A program made the position numbers and the translations under genes. From NCBI GenBank assembly GCA_903913285.1, contig CAIWKO010000018.1:61435-125434 (forward strand): a DNA stretch of 64,000 nucleotides, written 5' to 3'. This document shows, piece by piece, positions 9,065 to 18,762 of this stretch; position 1 is the stretch's first letter, and the number at the start of each line of letters is the position of its first letter. The notes below the pieces were generated by a model. It worked only from the letters and a program-made list of their open reading frames with translations, searched no databases and was not told where the DNA came from. The DNA comes from an uncultured Bacteroidales bacterium (GTDB taxonomy: Bacteria > Bacteroidota > Bacteroidia > Bacteroidales > CAIWKO01).

Positions 9065-9682
9065 TTATGTAACAAGTAAAAAGACAGGGCCTTCCCAGGC
9101 AGTTGTTTGCTTTGCTATTATTGCCTTGTGAAAAAAAGCGTATTTGCTTCCTGCATTTAAACCCTCTATTAAGGCACGGGCTTTTGTGGTTGAGTCAACA
9201 GATTTTCTTTCCGAAAAATTAACTAAGTCGAGTGTATATTGCCATTCGTGGCCGTTCACCATGCCTTTGGCTCTCAAAAGCGCAGTCCCCGAAATAGCTG
9301 TGTTTTTTGCAGTAAATGAACCTTTCTGACGGATAGCATAAACTCTGTATTTCATCCCGGCACTATGCACAATTGCTATTTGCTCCTCGTCAGACAATGC
9401 TTCGTTGTTTGCCACATCTTCAACTTTGCTTTTCAGTTTTTTTAAATTTAAATCAAGCGCCAGACGGGCAATTTTTATGTCGGCTGTTTTCGTATCCGAT
9501 GTGGGGGCATCGAGGGCGTTAATCATATTTGTTGTAGCTGTTTGCGTTTTAGCAATTTGAGTTACGATGTCGGCAGCCGTAAAATAATTATTGCCGGTCA
9601 TATCGTTGATGTAATGCTGGGCATCAACAATGATATCGGCATTGCGTGTTTCTTTTAATTTTAAAACGATTTCTATTTTCAT
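9065..9682 (-). CDS. Uncharacterised 205-residue protein with FN3-like C-terminus (paralog A)
   Basis: Not a family I can name. The N-terminal 90 or so residues are helical and contain YINDMTGNNYF. The C-terminal half reads as a fibronectin-III-like beta domain: MKYRVYAIRQKG, HEWQYTLDLVNF, then LNAGSKYAFFHKAI and WEGPVFLLVT. It has no signal peptide. A second protein of exactly the same length at 27286-27903 shares DMTGN, the WQY strand and the (A/S)GSK...P end, so the two are diverged paralogs. Both sit immediately downstream of a 21-nt repeat array. This copy has no convincing terminator and converges on the peroxiredoxin gene. Confidence 0.75.
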   Translation of the reverse strand: MKIEIVLKLKETRNADIIVDAQHYINDMTGNNYFTAADIVTQIAKTQTATTNMINALDAPTSDTKTADIKIARLALDLNLKKLKSKVEDVANNEALSDEEQIAIVHSAGMKYRVYAIRQKGSFTAKNTAISGTALLRAKGMVNGHEWQYTLDLVNFSERKSVDSTTKARALIEGLNAGSKYAFFHKAIIAKQTTAWEGPVFLLVT

Positions 9683-9720
9683 AAAGTATACTATTATAGA
9701 AGTTATTGCGAAGATATAAA

Positions 9721-10035
9721 ATAATTATGGAATAATAATCATAATAGCTGTAAATTTATTTCCGGTACGAGCTTTTACTTTTTATGTACGAACTATTATT
9801 AATATAATCTTAGTTAGTTATTAATTAGTATAAGTTTTTACTGTTATAATTCATGCTTAGATTATTATATTATTAACTTATTCTGTTAAATTATAAGCTT
9901 TATTTTAAATAATACAAACTAATATCATTTTAATTACAGATTTATTTTTAGATGTTATAGTTTATACATGATAAAATAAAACTATAACCGTGATAATATT
10001 AGTTTATGCATTTTAAATACAAGCTGTGATTAAGT
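9721..10035 (-). repeat. Non-coding tandem array of fifteen degenerate 21-nt units
   Basis: Read on the reverse strand, the stretch divides without gaps into fifteen 21-nt units. Position 13 is a pyrimidine in all fifteen (C in eleven), position 11 is A in thirteen, position 12 is a purine in thirteen, position 14 is T in twelve and position 18 is A in thirteen. The remaining positions drift. The sequence is very AT-rich and carries many stops, so it is not coding. It fills most of the 465-bp gap between mazG and the FN3-like paralog A and ends 38 bp before that gene's ATG. A similar core occurs in the array at 28 kb. Confidence 0.8.
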
Positions 10036-10147
10036 TAATTTGAACTCGCATCAATTATATCAATGCTTTTGCAAATATGCTCTTGTTCAAAACCGTGAAA
10101 AGAAATGATGATTTTATTAGAAATACCGGTAATATCACTTCCAATAA

Positions 10148-10915
10148 TTATTCTGTCAGCTTGGCTTCGTTCCAAAAAACATCCATTTCGGCCAAGGTTA
10201 GATCCTGTATTTTTCGATTCGATTGCTTTGCTTGTTCTTCAATATAAGCAAAGCGTTTGATGAATTTCTTGTTGGTCTTTTCCAGAGCATCTTCAGGGTT
10301 AACATTAATAAAACGAGCGTAGTTTATTAAAGCAAATATCAAATCGCCAAATTCTGATTCTGTTTTTGATAAATCAGCGTTTTTTACCTCGGTTTTAAGC
10401 TCTTGTAATTCTTCGGTAACTTTATCAATAACATCCTGAGTTTTTTCCCAATCGAAGCCTACCCCACTCACCTTTTCCTGAATACGGTAGGCTTTCACCA
10501 TGGCGGGCAATGAATTTGGAACACCGCCCAAAACAGATTTTGAACCGCTTTTCAGTTTTATTTTTTCCCAATTATTTTTCACATCACGCGCATTCGAAAC
10601 GCTTACATCGCCATATATATGAGGATGACGCTGAATAAGCTTCGCGCAAATACCGTTCAATACATCGGTAATGTTGAATTCATTGGTTTCGGAAGCGATC
10701 TTCGCATAAAAAACCAGATGCAACATCAAATCGCCAAGTTCTCCGCACACACCCTTGATATCTTTTTCAATGATGGCATCCGACAATTCGTAGGTTTCTT
10801 CAATAGTAAGATAACGTAACGATTCTATGGTTTGCGATTTATCCCATGGACATTTGGCCCGCAATTCGTCCATAATATCCAGCAAGCGTTCAAAAGCAAC
10901 TAATTCTTCTCTCAT
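10148..10915 (-). CDS. mazG: Nucleoside triphosphate pyrophosphohydrolase MazG
   Basis: Hydrolyses NTPs to NMP and pyrophosphate as house-cleaning. The 255-residue protein has two MazG domains: the first with CPWDKSQT and the metal-binding EETYELSDAI and GELGDLMLHLVFYA, the second with VTEELQELK and SEFGDLIFALINYARF. The start was set at the Met of MREELVAFERLLDIM, which aligns with the family N-terminus; a further in-frame ATG at 10942 would add nine residues. The gene is divergent from the PagL-like gene. Confidence 0.93.
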   Translation of the reverse strand: MREELVAFERLLDIMDELRAKCPWDKSQTIESLRYLTIEETYELSDAIIEKDIKGVCGELGDLMLHLVFYAKIASETNEFNITDVLNGICAKLIQRHPHIYGDVSVSNARDVKNNWEKIKLKSGSKSVLGGVPNSLPAMVKAYRIQEKVSGVGFDWEKTQDVIDKVTEELQELKTEVKNADLSKTESEFGDLIFALINYARFINVNPEDALEKTNKKFIKRFAYIEEQAKQSNRKIQDLTLAEMDVFWNEAKLTE

Positions 10916-10982
10916 TCTGAAATTTTTCGTAAAAGTAATCAATTCTGTTTTCTATATTTGCAGAAAACAACTTAACCGGGCC

Positions 10983-12077
10983 TTGAAAAAACTATTTTTT
11001 ATTGTATTCTATTGTTTTTTCTTTTATGCTGCTTATGCACAGGAATCAGCCACGCCCTCTGTCAATCCGATGATTGATGCCCGGGGGTATTACGGTTTTG
11101 TGATAGCCCATCATAAATCGATGCAACACATGACCGATAGTCATTTTCCTTGTTTCGAACTGGACATTGCATCGCAAACCAACGGCAAACAATTGTGGGA
11201 ACAACTGTTCAAATATCCTCAAAAAGGTCTGGGAGTTTTTTACTCTGATCTGGGTAACTCAAAAATACTTGGAAATGTGGTAGCCGTTTATCCCTACCTG
11301 AATTTCAACCTGACCAAAGGAAAGAGAATAAACCTTTATTTCCGTTTTGCATGCGGATTGGGATATCTTACCAAACGTTTCGATGCCGAAACTAATTATA
11401 AAAATATAGCCATAGGTTCGCATGTGAATGCCTTTTTGCAGATCATGTATGAGATGAGATGGGCCATAACTCAGCGTTTTACTTTAACGGCAGGCATCGG
11501 GATGTCGCATCTGTCGAACGGGGCATTTAAAACACCCAATCTGGGTATTAATATACCGACACTAACAATGGGCGTGTCATATCGATTATATAAACCGCCT
11601 CTCGCGCTGATTAAAAGAGATATCCCGAAATGTGATAAACGCTGGCAATTCACCATTATGGGCCATTTTGGCCTAAGCGAATTGTATCCGGCCGATGGCA
11701 AAAAATATACTGCTTACATTTTAAGCGGTTATTTTATGAAACCTTTGGGATTGAAACGGGAAATTGGCATTGGCACTGATGTTTTTTATGATAATGCAAT
11801 TGTTAAATACATGCAAAAAAGTGATAGTACGATACAAAACAAATGGGAAAGTATAAGACCCGGGCTAAGCTTTGTATACAAAATGAATTTCTCGCATTTA
11901 TCGTTTATCGCGCAAATCGGGAGTTATTTATATGCAAAAGACAACAGCGACGGTTACATTTTCGACCGTGTAGCCTTACAATACACTCTAAAAAACCATT
12001 TTGTTATTCAACTGGGTTTGAAAACGCACCTTACAACAGCCGATATGGTTGAAATAGGTTTTGGGTATAAATTCTAA
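10983..12077 (+). CDS. PagL-like lipid A deacylase / acyloxyacyl hydrolase, outer membrane
   Basis: An outer-membrane beta-barrel enzyme of about 364 residues. The TTG at 10983 gives a proper signal peptide (KKLFFIVFYCFFFYAAYAQ); the open frame extends upstream but only into the mazG promoter and gene. The motif GMSHLSNGAF supplies the His and Ser of the PagL active site (HxSN). PagL removes the 3-O acyl chain of lipid A. At 364 residues it is about twice the length of Pseudomonas PagL, with a C-terminal extension of beta strands after residue 210, so the substrate could differ. Confidence 0.75.
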   Translation: MKKLFFIVFYCFFFYAAYAQESATPSVNPMIDARGYYGFVIAHHKSMQHMTDSHFPCFELDIASQTNGKQLWEQLFKYPQKGLGVFYSDLGNSKILGNVVAVYPYLNFNLTKGKRINLYFRFACGLGYLTKRFDAETNYKNIAIGSHVNAFLQIMYEMRWAITQRFTLTAGIGMSHLSNGAFKTPNLGINIPTLTMGVSYRLYKPPLALIKRDIPKCDKRWQFTIMGHFGLSELYPADGKKYTAYILSGYFMKPLGLKREIGIGTDVFYDNAIVKYMQKSDSTIQNKWESIRPGLSFVYKMNFSHLSFIAQIGSYLYAKDNSDGYIFDRVALQYTLKNHFVIQLGLKTHLTTADMVEIGFGYKF

Positions 12078-12100
12078 GAAAGGAATTTTACACTATAATC

Positions 12101-12529
12101 TTATTGGGAGCAGTTTTCTTGCTTTACGAAGTTTCCGTTATCATCGTAATATTTCCATATTCCCGATTTTTTTCCATCTGTATAAAAACCTTCAATTTGC
12201 TTTTTCCCGTTTTCGTGAAAAATATGGCGATACCCTTCGTCCAGACCATCTTTAAATTGTCCTTCGCTCCATTTATTTCCGTTTTGATACCACGAAACCC
12301 ACAAACCATCGCGTTTATCGTTTTTATATTCACCTTCCATATATTTTTGATGATTCGGATAGTATAAAGTCTCCTTTACAAGGACCTTACTTTTATCATC
12401 TTCTTTAAAATAGCGAACAACCTTGGGGCTTCCGTCCGGATATGATTCAATAACTTCCTGAACAATTTTAGATTTACATGCTGTAAATACAATAATAATA
12501 AGTGCAAGAAAAAGGTAACGGGTTTTCAT
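12101..12529 (-). CDS. MORN-repeat lipoprotein
   Basis: A 142-residue lipoprotein: signal sequence YLFLALIIIVFTAC, with the lipidated Cys at the end of the lipobox. The body is built of MORN-type repeats of about 23 residues (YMEGEYKNDKRDGLWVSWYQ, WSEGQFKDGLDEGYRHIF, QIEGFYTDGKKSGIWKYYD). Similar proteins are often labelled YwqK-type antitoxins by homology, but there is no toxin partner here and it is membrane-anchored, so that role is not supported. It converges on the PagL-like gene, 23 bp away. Confidence 0.85.
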   Translation of the reverse strand: MKTRYLFLALIIIVFTACKSKIVQEVIESYPDGSPKVVRYFKEDDKSKVLVKETLYYPNHQKYMEGEYKNDKRDGLWVSWYQNGNKWSEGQFKDGLDEGYRHIFHENGKKQIEGFYTDGKKSGIWKYYDDNGNFVKQENCSQ

Positions 12530-12617
12530 TATTTATTATTTGATTTTTTATTAAAACTTCTTCAAAGGATATTCCCCATAAGGAAATTCCTGTAATACTA
12601 CAATTGGATCTATTTCT

Positions 12618-13331
12618 TTATTTTTTTTCAGAAGATGCATTATCTCCTGATTCGGATTTCTTCTTTTTTTGCAATACAGTATATTCTTCGTTCAATCCTT
12701 TCAAAATTTCAGGCGTTATCTCAAGAGCTGAATTTGCAAAAAGCAAATCTCCGCCGAAAGACTTCTGAAAAATGAATGTATAATTTTTGTTTTTATTATA
12801 CCGGGCAATATAATTTACAATACTATCATGAACCTCCATATTGCGTTTTATCTTTTCTTCCTGAAGTTGCTGAGCTAATTTCGATTCGAGTTCTGCAATA
12901 GATTGTTGTTTCTTTCCGAGGCCTTCTTCGGTTTTCTTTTGCTGGTCGAGGGTCAACAAACCTGCAGTTGCCCGCTTGATATAATCGTTATACTCTTTCT
13001 GAAATGCGCTTGCTGTTGCATTATACTGTTCTTGCAATGTTTTTTCATAATTAGCCAAATCAACCTGAACATCCAGCACAAAATCGTAGTGGGCCATCAA
13101 TGTATCAGTATTTACAAAAGCAAACGTAACCTTACTTATACTCTTGGGCGGAGTGTTATCAATAGTATGTTTCTTCGGATAAAAAAACAAAACAAACAAT
13201 GCAATAACACCTGCAAGTGATATCAGGTTGATTAATAAAGAAAAGCGACATTTTTTATGAGTGCAACAATCCTTTTTTTCTTCTTGAATAATAGGTTCTT
13301 CTTGTAAATTTGTTTTTACTTCTTCGTTCAT
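12618..13331 (-). CDS. OmpH/Skp-like membrane-anchored coiled-coil protein
   Basis: A 237-residue protein with a short cytoplasmic N-terminus carrying CCTHKKC, one membrane helix (LLINLISLAGVIALFVLFF, near residues 31-49), then a periplasmic Skp/OmpH domain. That domain starts with VTFAFVNTDTLMAHYDFV and contains a long charged coiled coil near residues 95-160. Skp-type chaperones hold outer-membrane proteins in the periplasm. Here the signal peptide is replaced by a non-cleaved anchor, and the C-terminal tail is rich in Lys and Ser. It is 23 bp downstream of recQ on the same strand. Confidence 0.82.
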   Translation of the reverse strand: MNEEVKTNLQEEPIIQEEKKDCCTHKKCRFSLLINLISLAGVIALFVLFFYPKKHTIDNTPPKSISKVTFAFVNTDTLMAHYDFVLDVQVDLANYEKTLQEQYNATASAFQKEYNDYIKRATAGLLTLDQQKKTEEGLGKKQQSIAELESKLAQQLQEEKIKRNMEVHDSIVNYIARYNKNKNYTFIFQKSFGGDLLFANSALEITPEILKGLNEEYTVLQKKKKSESGDNASSEKK

Positions 13332-13354
13332 AAATGATGTATTAATTAAATTAA

Positions 13355-15550
13355 TTAGTTTCCAACTTCCGACAAGAATTTCAATCGTATCAGCCGTATT
13401 TCTTCTTCGGTAAATTCACTTTCACCAAGTTCGTTGAGAGCATCTTCGATAGAATCGGTTTCTGCATCGTGAAAATAATCAAATATCTCTTCCTGATGAT
13501 ACGGGTCAACATACTCATCAATATAATAGGAGATATCCAATTTTGTGCCCGACGCAACTATGCTTTCCAATTCGGTGAGAAGTTCGTTTATAGGCAGGTT
13601 TTTTGCCAATGCAATATCTTCCAACGGAACCTTACGGTCGATACTTTGAATAATATAAACTTTAAGCCCTGATTTATTCACCACCGATTTCACAACCATA
13701 TCCATCGGCCGGATGATCTCGTTCTCTTCAACATATTTTTCAATAAGATCGAGAAAAGGTTTTCCGTATTTTTGTGCTTTTCCGGCTCCTACCCCTGTTA
13801 TCTGAAGCATTTCATCCATCTTAATTGGATATTGGATTGCCATATCTTCTAATGAAGGATCCTGAAATATTACAAATGGAGGCAGATCTTCCTTGCGTGA
13901 TATCTGTTTTCGAAGATCTTTTAATAACGAAAACAAGGTCTTGTCGGCAGTACTTGTTTTTTCGCCTCCTGCAAAAAAATCATCTTCATCTGTTCCTTCA
14001 TAATCATGATCTTGAGTAAGCATGATCGTCGTAGGCTCTTTCAAAAACTCTTTACCTTCGTGTGTAAGCTTTAAAATACCGTAGTTCTCAATATCCTTCG
14101 AAAGAAATCGGTTGATCAGTGTTTGACGAATTACTGCATTCCAGAATTTTTCATCCTTTTCGCAACCCTTACCAAAAACATTGAGTTTATTATGTTTGAA
14201 TGATTTGATGGTTGCTGAAGGCTTTCCAACAATAACCTGTATGAGATGGTTGGCTTTAAATTGTTCTTTGGTTTCCTGAACTGCTTCCAAAACTATTTCA
14301 ACATAGTCGGTACCATCAAATTTTGTTTTCGGGTGAAGACAATTATCGCAACTTTGGCAGTTTTCTTCATGATAAACTTCTCCGAAATAATGCAACAAAA
14401 GTTTACGGCGACATACAGACGATTCTGCGTAAGCAATGGTTTCCAATAACAATTGTTTGGCAATTTCCTGTTCATTCACTGTTTTTTTTGCAGTAAACTT
14501 TTCCAACTTCAATATATCATCATACGAATAAAAAGCAATACAATTTCCTTCACCATCGTCGCGCCCCGAACGACCTGTTTCCTGATAATATCCCTCCAGA
14601 CTCTTAGGAATATCATGATGTATCACAAAACGAACGTCGGGCTTATCAATTCCCATTCCAAAAGCGATCGTGGCTACTATCACATCAACCTCTTCCATCA
14701 AAAACTTATCCTGATTGGTCTTACGTAATTCGGATTCCAGACCTGCATGATATGGCAAAGCTTTAATTCCGTTAACTTGTAGCGTTTCGGCTAATTCCTC
14801 AACCTTTTTCCGGCTCAGGCAATAAATGATACCCGATTTCCCGGGGTTACTTTTCACATATTTAATAATATCCCGAGCTACATCTTTTGTTTTCGGACGT
14901 ACTTCATAATATAAGTTGGGACGGTTGAAAGATGCTTTGAAAAGTGTTGCATTCATCATGCCCAGATTTTTCTGAATGTCATGCTGAACCTTCGGTGTAG
15001 CTGTGGCTGTTAAAGCAACAACCGGAACATCTAACCCGATGGCTTTAACCGTAGGCCTGATATTTCTGTATTCAGGACGGAAATCATGTCCCCACTCCGA
15101 AATACAGTGTGCTTCATCTATAGCATAAAAAGAGATTTTGAATTGTTTAAAAAACTCAATATTATCTTTCTTGGTTAAAGTTTCCGGTGCAACGTATAAT
15201 AATTTGGTCTTTCCTTTCAGCAAATCCGCTTTCACATCGGCCATTTCCTGTTTCGACAACGAAGAATTCAGAAAATTAGCTATGCCTTTATCCACACCAA
15301 AATTTCGAATATTATCAACCTGATTTTTCATCAGAGAAATTAAAGGTGAAATAATAATGGCTGTTCCCTCACTAATAAGTGCCGGTAATTGATAGGTAAG
15401 AGATTTTCCACCCCCAGTAGGCATAATCACAAATGTGTCTTTACCATCTAAAATATTTTTTATAACAGCTTCCTGATTTCCCTTAAAATTATCGAATCCA
15501 AAAAATTCTTTTAAGACCTTGTGTAAAGAAACATCCTCTTTGACTTTCAT
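13355..15550 (-). CDS. recQ: ATP-dependent DNA helicase RecQ
   Basis: A 731-residue 3'-5' helicase for recombination and fork repair. It has Walker A in MPTGGGKSLTYQLP near residue 43, the DEAH box in YAIDEAHCISEWGHDFRPEYR, and helicase motif VI in QETGRSGRDD. The RecQ zinc site is seen in VCRRKLLLHYFGE and ENCQSCDNC. A winged-helix region and an HRDC domain (residues about 520-600, with LFSLLKDLRKQISR) follow, then about 100 acidic residues at the end. The domain order is the standard RecQ one. No partner genes adjoin it. Confidence 0.96.
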   Translation of the reverse strand: MKVKEDVSLHKVLKEFFGFDNFKGNQEAVIKNILDGKDTFVIMPTGGGKSLTYQLPALISEGTAIIISPLISLMKNQVDNIRNFGVDKGIANFLNSSLSKQEMADVKADLLKGKTKLLYVAPETLTKKDNIEFFKQFKISFYAIDEAHCISEWGHDFRPEYRNIRPTVKAIGLDVPVVALTATATPKVQHDIQKNLGMMNATLFKASFNRPNLYYEVRPKTKDVARDIIKYVKSNPGKSGIIYCLSRKKVEELAETLQVNGIKALPYHAGLESELRKTNQDKFLMEEVDVIVATIAFGMGIDKPDVRFVIHHDIPKSLEGYYQETGRSGRDDGEGNCIAFYSYDDILKLEKFTAKKTVNEQEIAKQLLLETIAYAESSVCRRKLLLHYFGEVYHEENCQSCDNCLHPKTKFDGTDYVEIVLEAVQETKEQFKANHLIQVIVGKPSATIKSFKHNKLNVFGKGCEKDEKFWNAVIRQTLINRFLSKDIENYGILKLTHEGKEFLKEPTTIMLTQDHDYEGTDEDDFFAGGEKTSTADKTLFSLLKDLRKQISRKEDLPPFVIFQDPSLEDMAIQYPIKMDEMLQITGVGAGKAQKYGKPFLDLIEKYVEENEIIRPMDMVVKSVVNKSGLKVYIIQSIDRKVPLEDIALAKNLPINELLTELESIVASGTKLDISYYIDEYVDPYHQEEIFDYFHDAETDSIEDALNELGESEFTEEEIRLIRLKFLSEVGN

Positions 15551-15795
15551 TTCTAGCGCTTTTGTAACTGTAAATATACGTTTTTACGTTTATTTTATTG
15601 TTCTTCTTTTTTCAATTCTTATACGAAATTATAAAAAATTAGAAACAAAGTGATTTTTTTTTCTTTCTCTTTTTTCGATATTTTTTTAATTTTATACAAT
15701 TAACAAAAAAATAGTAATAAATACCTAATTTTACGGTGCGTCTTTGCTTTATTACCACTACCATCTTATGAACGAACTTATTAATTTTGTCGTGC

Positions 15796-17865
15796 ATGAA
15801 AAAGGAATATAAATATACAACAATAATTTCGGTTATCCTATTATTCGGGATTATTTTAACCTATTCGAACCACTTTTATAATGGGTTTCACTTTGACGAC
15901 ACGCATACGATAAGTAATAACGTGTATATCCGTAGCATGGGCAATTTTACAAAATTCTTTACTGATATGCGAACGTTTGGGTCGATGCCCGACAATCTGG
16001 GTTATCGTCCGGTGGTTACGGCCAGCACGGCCATTGATTATTGGCTGGGAGGCGGCTACAATCCTTTTTATTTTCATTTGTCGATGTTCCTGATCTTTCT
16101 GTTGCAGGGTGTTTGCATGTTCTTTATGTTTCTTAAGATTTTCAATATTTCATATAAGCACGAATGGACAAAGTATTTGGTATTGTTTACGGTTGGATGG
16201 TATATGTTGCATCCGGGTAATGCCGAAACGATAAATTATATTATTGCCCGCTCCGATTCGTATTCGACTTTTTTTATTGTTCTGGCATTTTTATGTTACA
16301 TCGGATCCAAGTTATGTAAAAAAAATTATATTTACCTTATTCCTGTTGGGCTTGGGGTTCTGTGTAAAGAACCTGCAACCATGTTCCCGCTGTTGTTGTT
16401 TGTTTATATTGTATTGTTCGAAAATAAAGTATCGCTTACACTCATATTTACTAAACAACGAAAGCAGTTTTTCAATGCTATCAAAAAAACGATACCCGCA
16501 TTGCTGTTCACTCTTTTCATGACATTTATCGTTCAATATATCAGTTATAAACAAACGTCCAATTCAGGAGTGTTGCATACTGTTGTGGATGGTTATCACG
16601 TTAAATATCTTTTAACCCAACCCTATGTTCTGTTCACCTATTTCTATTCGTTCTTTATGCCTATATCATTAAGTTCAGACCCCGATATTGCTGTTTTTAG
16701 CAGTTATACAGATCCAAAAATGTATTTGGGATTTGCTTTTGTTGCTGTCATGTTCGCTTTGGCGTTCATCACATCACGTAAAGAAAAATATCGTCCTATC
16801 AGTTTTGGTATACTTTGGTTCTTTATTGCCGCTATTCCAACTTCTATTTTAGCTGCACTCACTCAGGTTTCGAACAGTCATCGGCTGTTTTATTTATATG
16901 TAGGTTTGAGTATTGCAGTTGGATGGGCTATTTTTTTATTCCTGTTGAAAATCAAACCTGTATTTAAGGAATCAACTTTTATTAAAAGTATTATTGCCCT
17001 TGCATTATTGGTTTTATGTTCTTACGGGTATGCCACTTATCAACGAAACAAAGTTTGGAAAAATGATGAAACCTTGTGGAGCGATATTGTACAGAAAGGA
17101 CCCGAAAACCCACGTGCACTTATGAACTTCGGATTGACTTTGATGGCAAAAGGACAATTTTTTGAAGCGGAATTCTATTATCGTAAGGCACTCACAATAT
17201 GGCCACGATGGTCGTATCTTTATATCAACATGGGCATCCTGAAGGAAGCAACTAATCAAAATGCAGAAGCAGAACGTTATTTTTTGAATGCGGTGAGCTA
17301 TAGTAATAACAATCCCGATGCAAGCTACTATTATTCTAAGTTTTTGTTTGCTCAAAAGCGGAGCAAGGAAGCCATACCTTATTTACAGAATGCAATCACC
17401 ATATCGCCAGGGCATTTGCAATCGCGCTATTTGCTGATGAGCATTTATTCGGAGTTGGGCTATTGGGAGCAATTGCAGCAATTGGCAACCGAGACACTAA
17501 CAATAATTCCGGGCGATACTCCCACTCTTTCGTTTATCGAAATGTCAAAAGGAAAAAAATCGCAAGCTGCTGCAAATGCAGAACAAGTTAAAAGCAACCC
17601 GACTCCCGAAAGTTATCTGACCTTAAGCATACAATATTATAATCAGGGAGAATATCAGAAATGCATTGATGCCTGCTACGAAGCACTGAAACTACGACCC
17701 ACCTATTCGGAAGCTTATAATAATATCTGTACGGCATACAATTCGATGAAGATGTGGGATAAAGCAGCCGAAGCATGTCAAAAGTCGTTGCAGTGCAACC
17801 CAAATAACGAATATGCAAAAAACAATTTAAAAATAGCTCAAACAGCTAAGGCAAAAGGAAAGTAA
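15796..17865 (+). CDS. Multispanning membrane protein with C-terminal TPRs (GT-C/TMTC-like)
   Basis: A 689-residue protein. About ten membrane helices fill residues 1-420. The first outside loop contains NGFHFDDTHTISNNVYI, resembling the Asp-Asp catalytic loop of GT-C glycosyltransferases and of the TMTC O-mannosyltransferases. The remainder is at least six tetratricopeptide repeats (for example PRALMNFGLTLMAKGQF and SEAYNNICTAYNSM). Family members transfer sugar from a polyprenyl donor to proteins, but activity here is only inferred. The ATG at 15796 is chosen over an in-frame TTG three codons earlier. It is transcribed alone. Confidence 0.78.
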   Translation: MKKEYKYTTIISVILLFGIILTYSNHFYNGFHFDDTHTISNNVYIRSMGNFTKFFTDMRTFGSMPDNLGYRPVVTASTAIDYWLGGGYNPFYFHLSMFLIFLLQGVCMFFMFLKIFNISYKHEWTKYLVLFTVGWYMLHPGNAETINYIIARSDSYSTFFIVLAFLCYIGSKLCKKNYIYLIPVGLGVLCKEPATMFPLLLFVYIVLFENKVSLTLIFTKQRKQFFNAIKKTIPALLFTLFMTFIVQYISYKQTSNSGVLHTVVDGYHVKYLLTQPYVLFTYFYSFFMPISLSSDPDIAVFSSYTDPKMYLGFAFVAVMFALAFITSRKEKYRPISFGILWFFIAAIPTSILAALTQVSNSHRLFYLYVGLSIAVGWAIFLFLLKIKPVFKESTFIKSIIALALLVLCSYGYATYQRNKVWKNDETLWSDIVQKGPENPRALMNFGLTLMAKGQFFEAEFYYRKALTIWPRWSYLYINMGILKEATNQNAEAERYFLNAVSYSNNNPDASYYYSKFLFAQKRSKEAIPYLQNAITISPGHLQSRYLLMSIYSELGYWEQLQQLATETLTIIPGDTPTLSFIEMSKGKKSQAAANAEQVKSNPTPESYLTLSIQYYNQGEYQKCIDACYEALKLRPTYSEAYNNICTAYNSMKMWDKAAEACQKSLQCNPNNEYAKNNLKIAQTAKAKGK

Positions 17866-17924
17866 ATGGCAGTTGGCACATATTATTGGTGTATGGGTAA
17901 TTCAAAATTTATAACGAAAAAATA

Positions 17925-18677
17925 ATGGATATTAAACTTAAAGAAAATTTTATTCAACTTTGGAAAAAGTATTTTGGCAAAGCCGAATTACCCATAGTTT
18001 TTTATTATCATCATGAAGCTGGGAATGTGCCCCTTGCACAGCGACCCAAAGGCCATAGCTGCCTGATATGTGAACTGGCCAAAGTGCGCAATGGCAACTC
18101 ACTGGCCTACGATACCGACGCCGTTTCGTGCGGAGGTGCCAAACGCTATTTGGGTTATACCGATACTATACGCCCTAATTTCGAGTATTTTTTATCGTGC
18201 GGCATACCCGGTAAAATGGAAGGCGAACGCTATATCAGAACTCCAGAAATGGTTGTGGAACTGCAAAAACATCAGAAAAGCATCCCCGAAGCCAAAGGAA
18301 ATTATATTATTTTCAAACGTTGGGATAAATTGGAAGAACCCGACGAACCCGCTGTGGTGATTTTTTTTGCCAAACCCGATGTGCTCTCGGGGCTTTTCAC
18401 ACTGGCAAATTTCGACCAAACTGAACCCAACAGCACTTTCGCTCCTTTTGGAGCAGGGTGTGGCTCAATTGTGCATTATCCTTTCCTTGAAATAGATAGT
18501 CCGCGTCCGCGTGCTGTTATCGGGATGTTCGACCCTTCGGCGCGTCCTTGTGTGCCAAAAGATACCCTATCCTTTGTTGTACCTATGATAAAGTTCGAAA
18601 AAATGATAGGCTATATGGAAGAGAGTTTTTTAATTACAGACACTTGGAAAACCGTGAGAAAAAGAATCGTCGGATGA
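17925..18677 (+). CDS. DUF169 domain protein
   Basis: A 250-residue soluble protein matching the DUF169 pattern: an early Cys-rich stretch (HSCLICELAKVRNG and DAVSCGGAKRYLGY), FLSCGIPGKMEGERY in the middle, and the later GAGCGSIVHYP and FDPSARPCVP. The conserved cysteines suggest metal or cofactor binding, but no member has an established reaction that I can name. It lies 59 bp after the TPR protein and may be read through from it. Confidence 0.8.
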   Translation: MDIKLKENFIQLWKKYFGKAELPIVFYYHHEAGNVPLAQRPKGHSCLICELAKVRNGNSLAYDTDAVSCGGAKRYLGYTDTIRPNFEYFLSCGIPGKMEGERYIRTPEMVVELQKHQKSIPEAKGNYIIFKRWDKLEEPDEPAVVIFFAKPDVLSGLFTLANFDQTEPNSTFAPFGAGCGSIVHYPFLEIDSPRPRAVIGMFDPSARPCVPKDTLSFVVPMIKFEKMIGYMEESFLITDTWKTVRKRIVG

Positions 18678-18762
18678 TACAGGCGACAATATTATTTTAA
18701 TATAATCCGTATTTCGAACCAATCATCAAAAGTTGATGGTTAATCAAAATATTTGCAAAGCT

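Noticed and set aside
9721..10035. CRISPR array
   Set aside because: Units are contiguous, with no unique spacers, no repeat of 25-40 bp and no cas genes; the same holds for the other three arrays.
10035..10175. A 46-codon reverse-strand frame downstream of mazG ending SFHGFEQEHICKSIDIIDASSN-like residues
   Set aside because: Overlaps the end of mazG in another frame, starts only with a TTG, and has no ribosome site; too weak to call.
12101..12529. Toxin-antitoxin role for the MORN-repeat protein (YwqK-type label)
   Set aside because: It is a lipoprotein with no adjacent toxin gene; the homology is only to the repeat.
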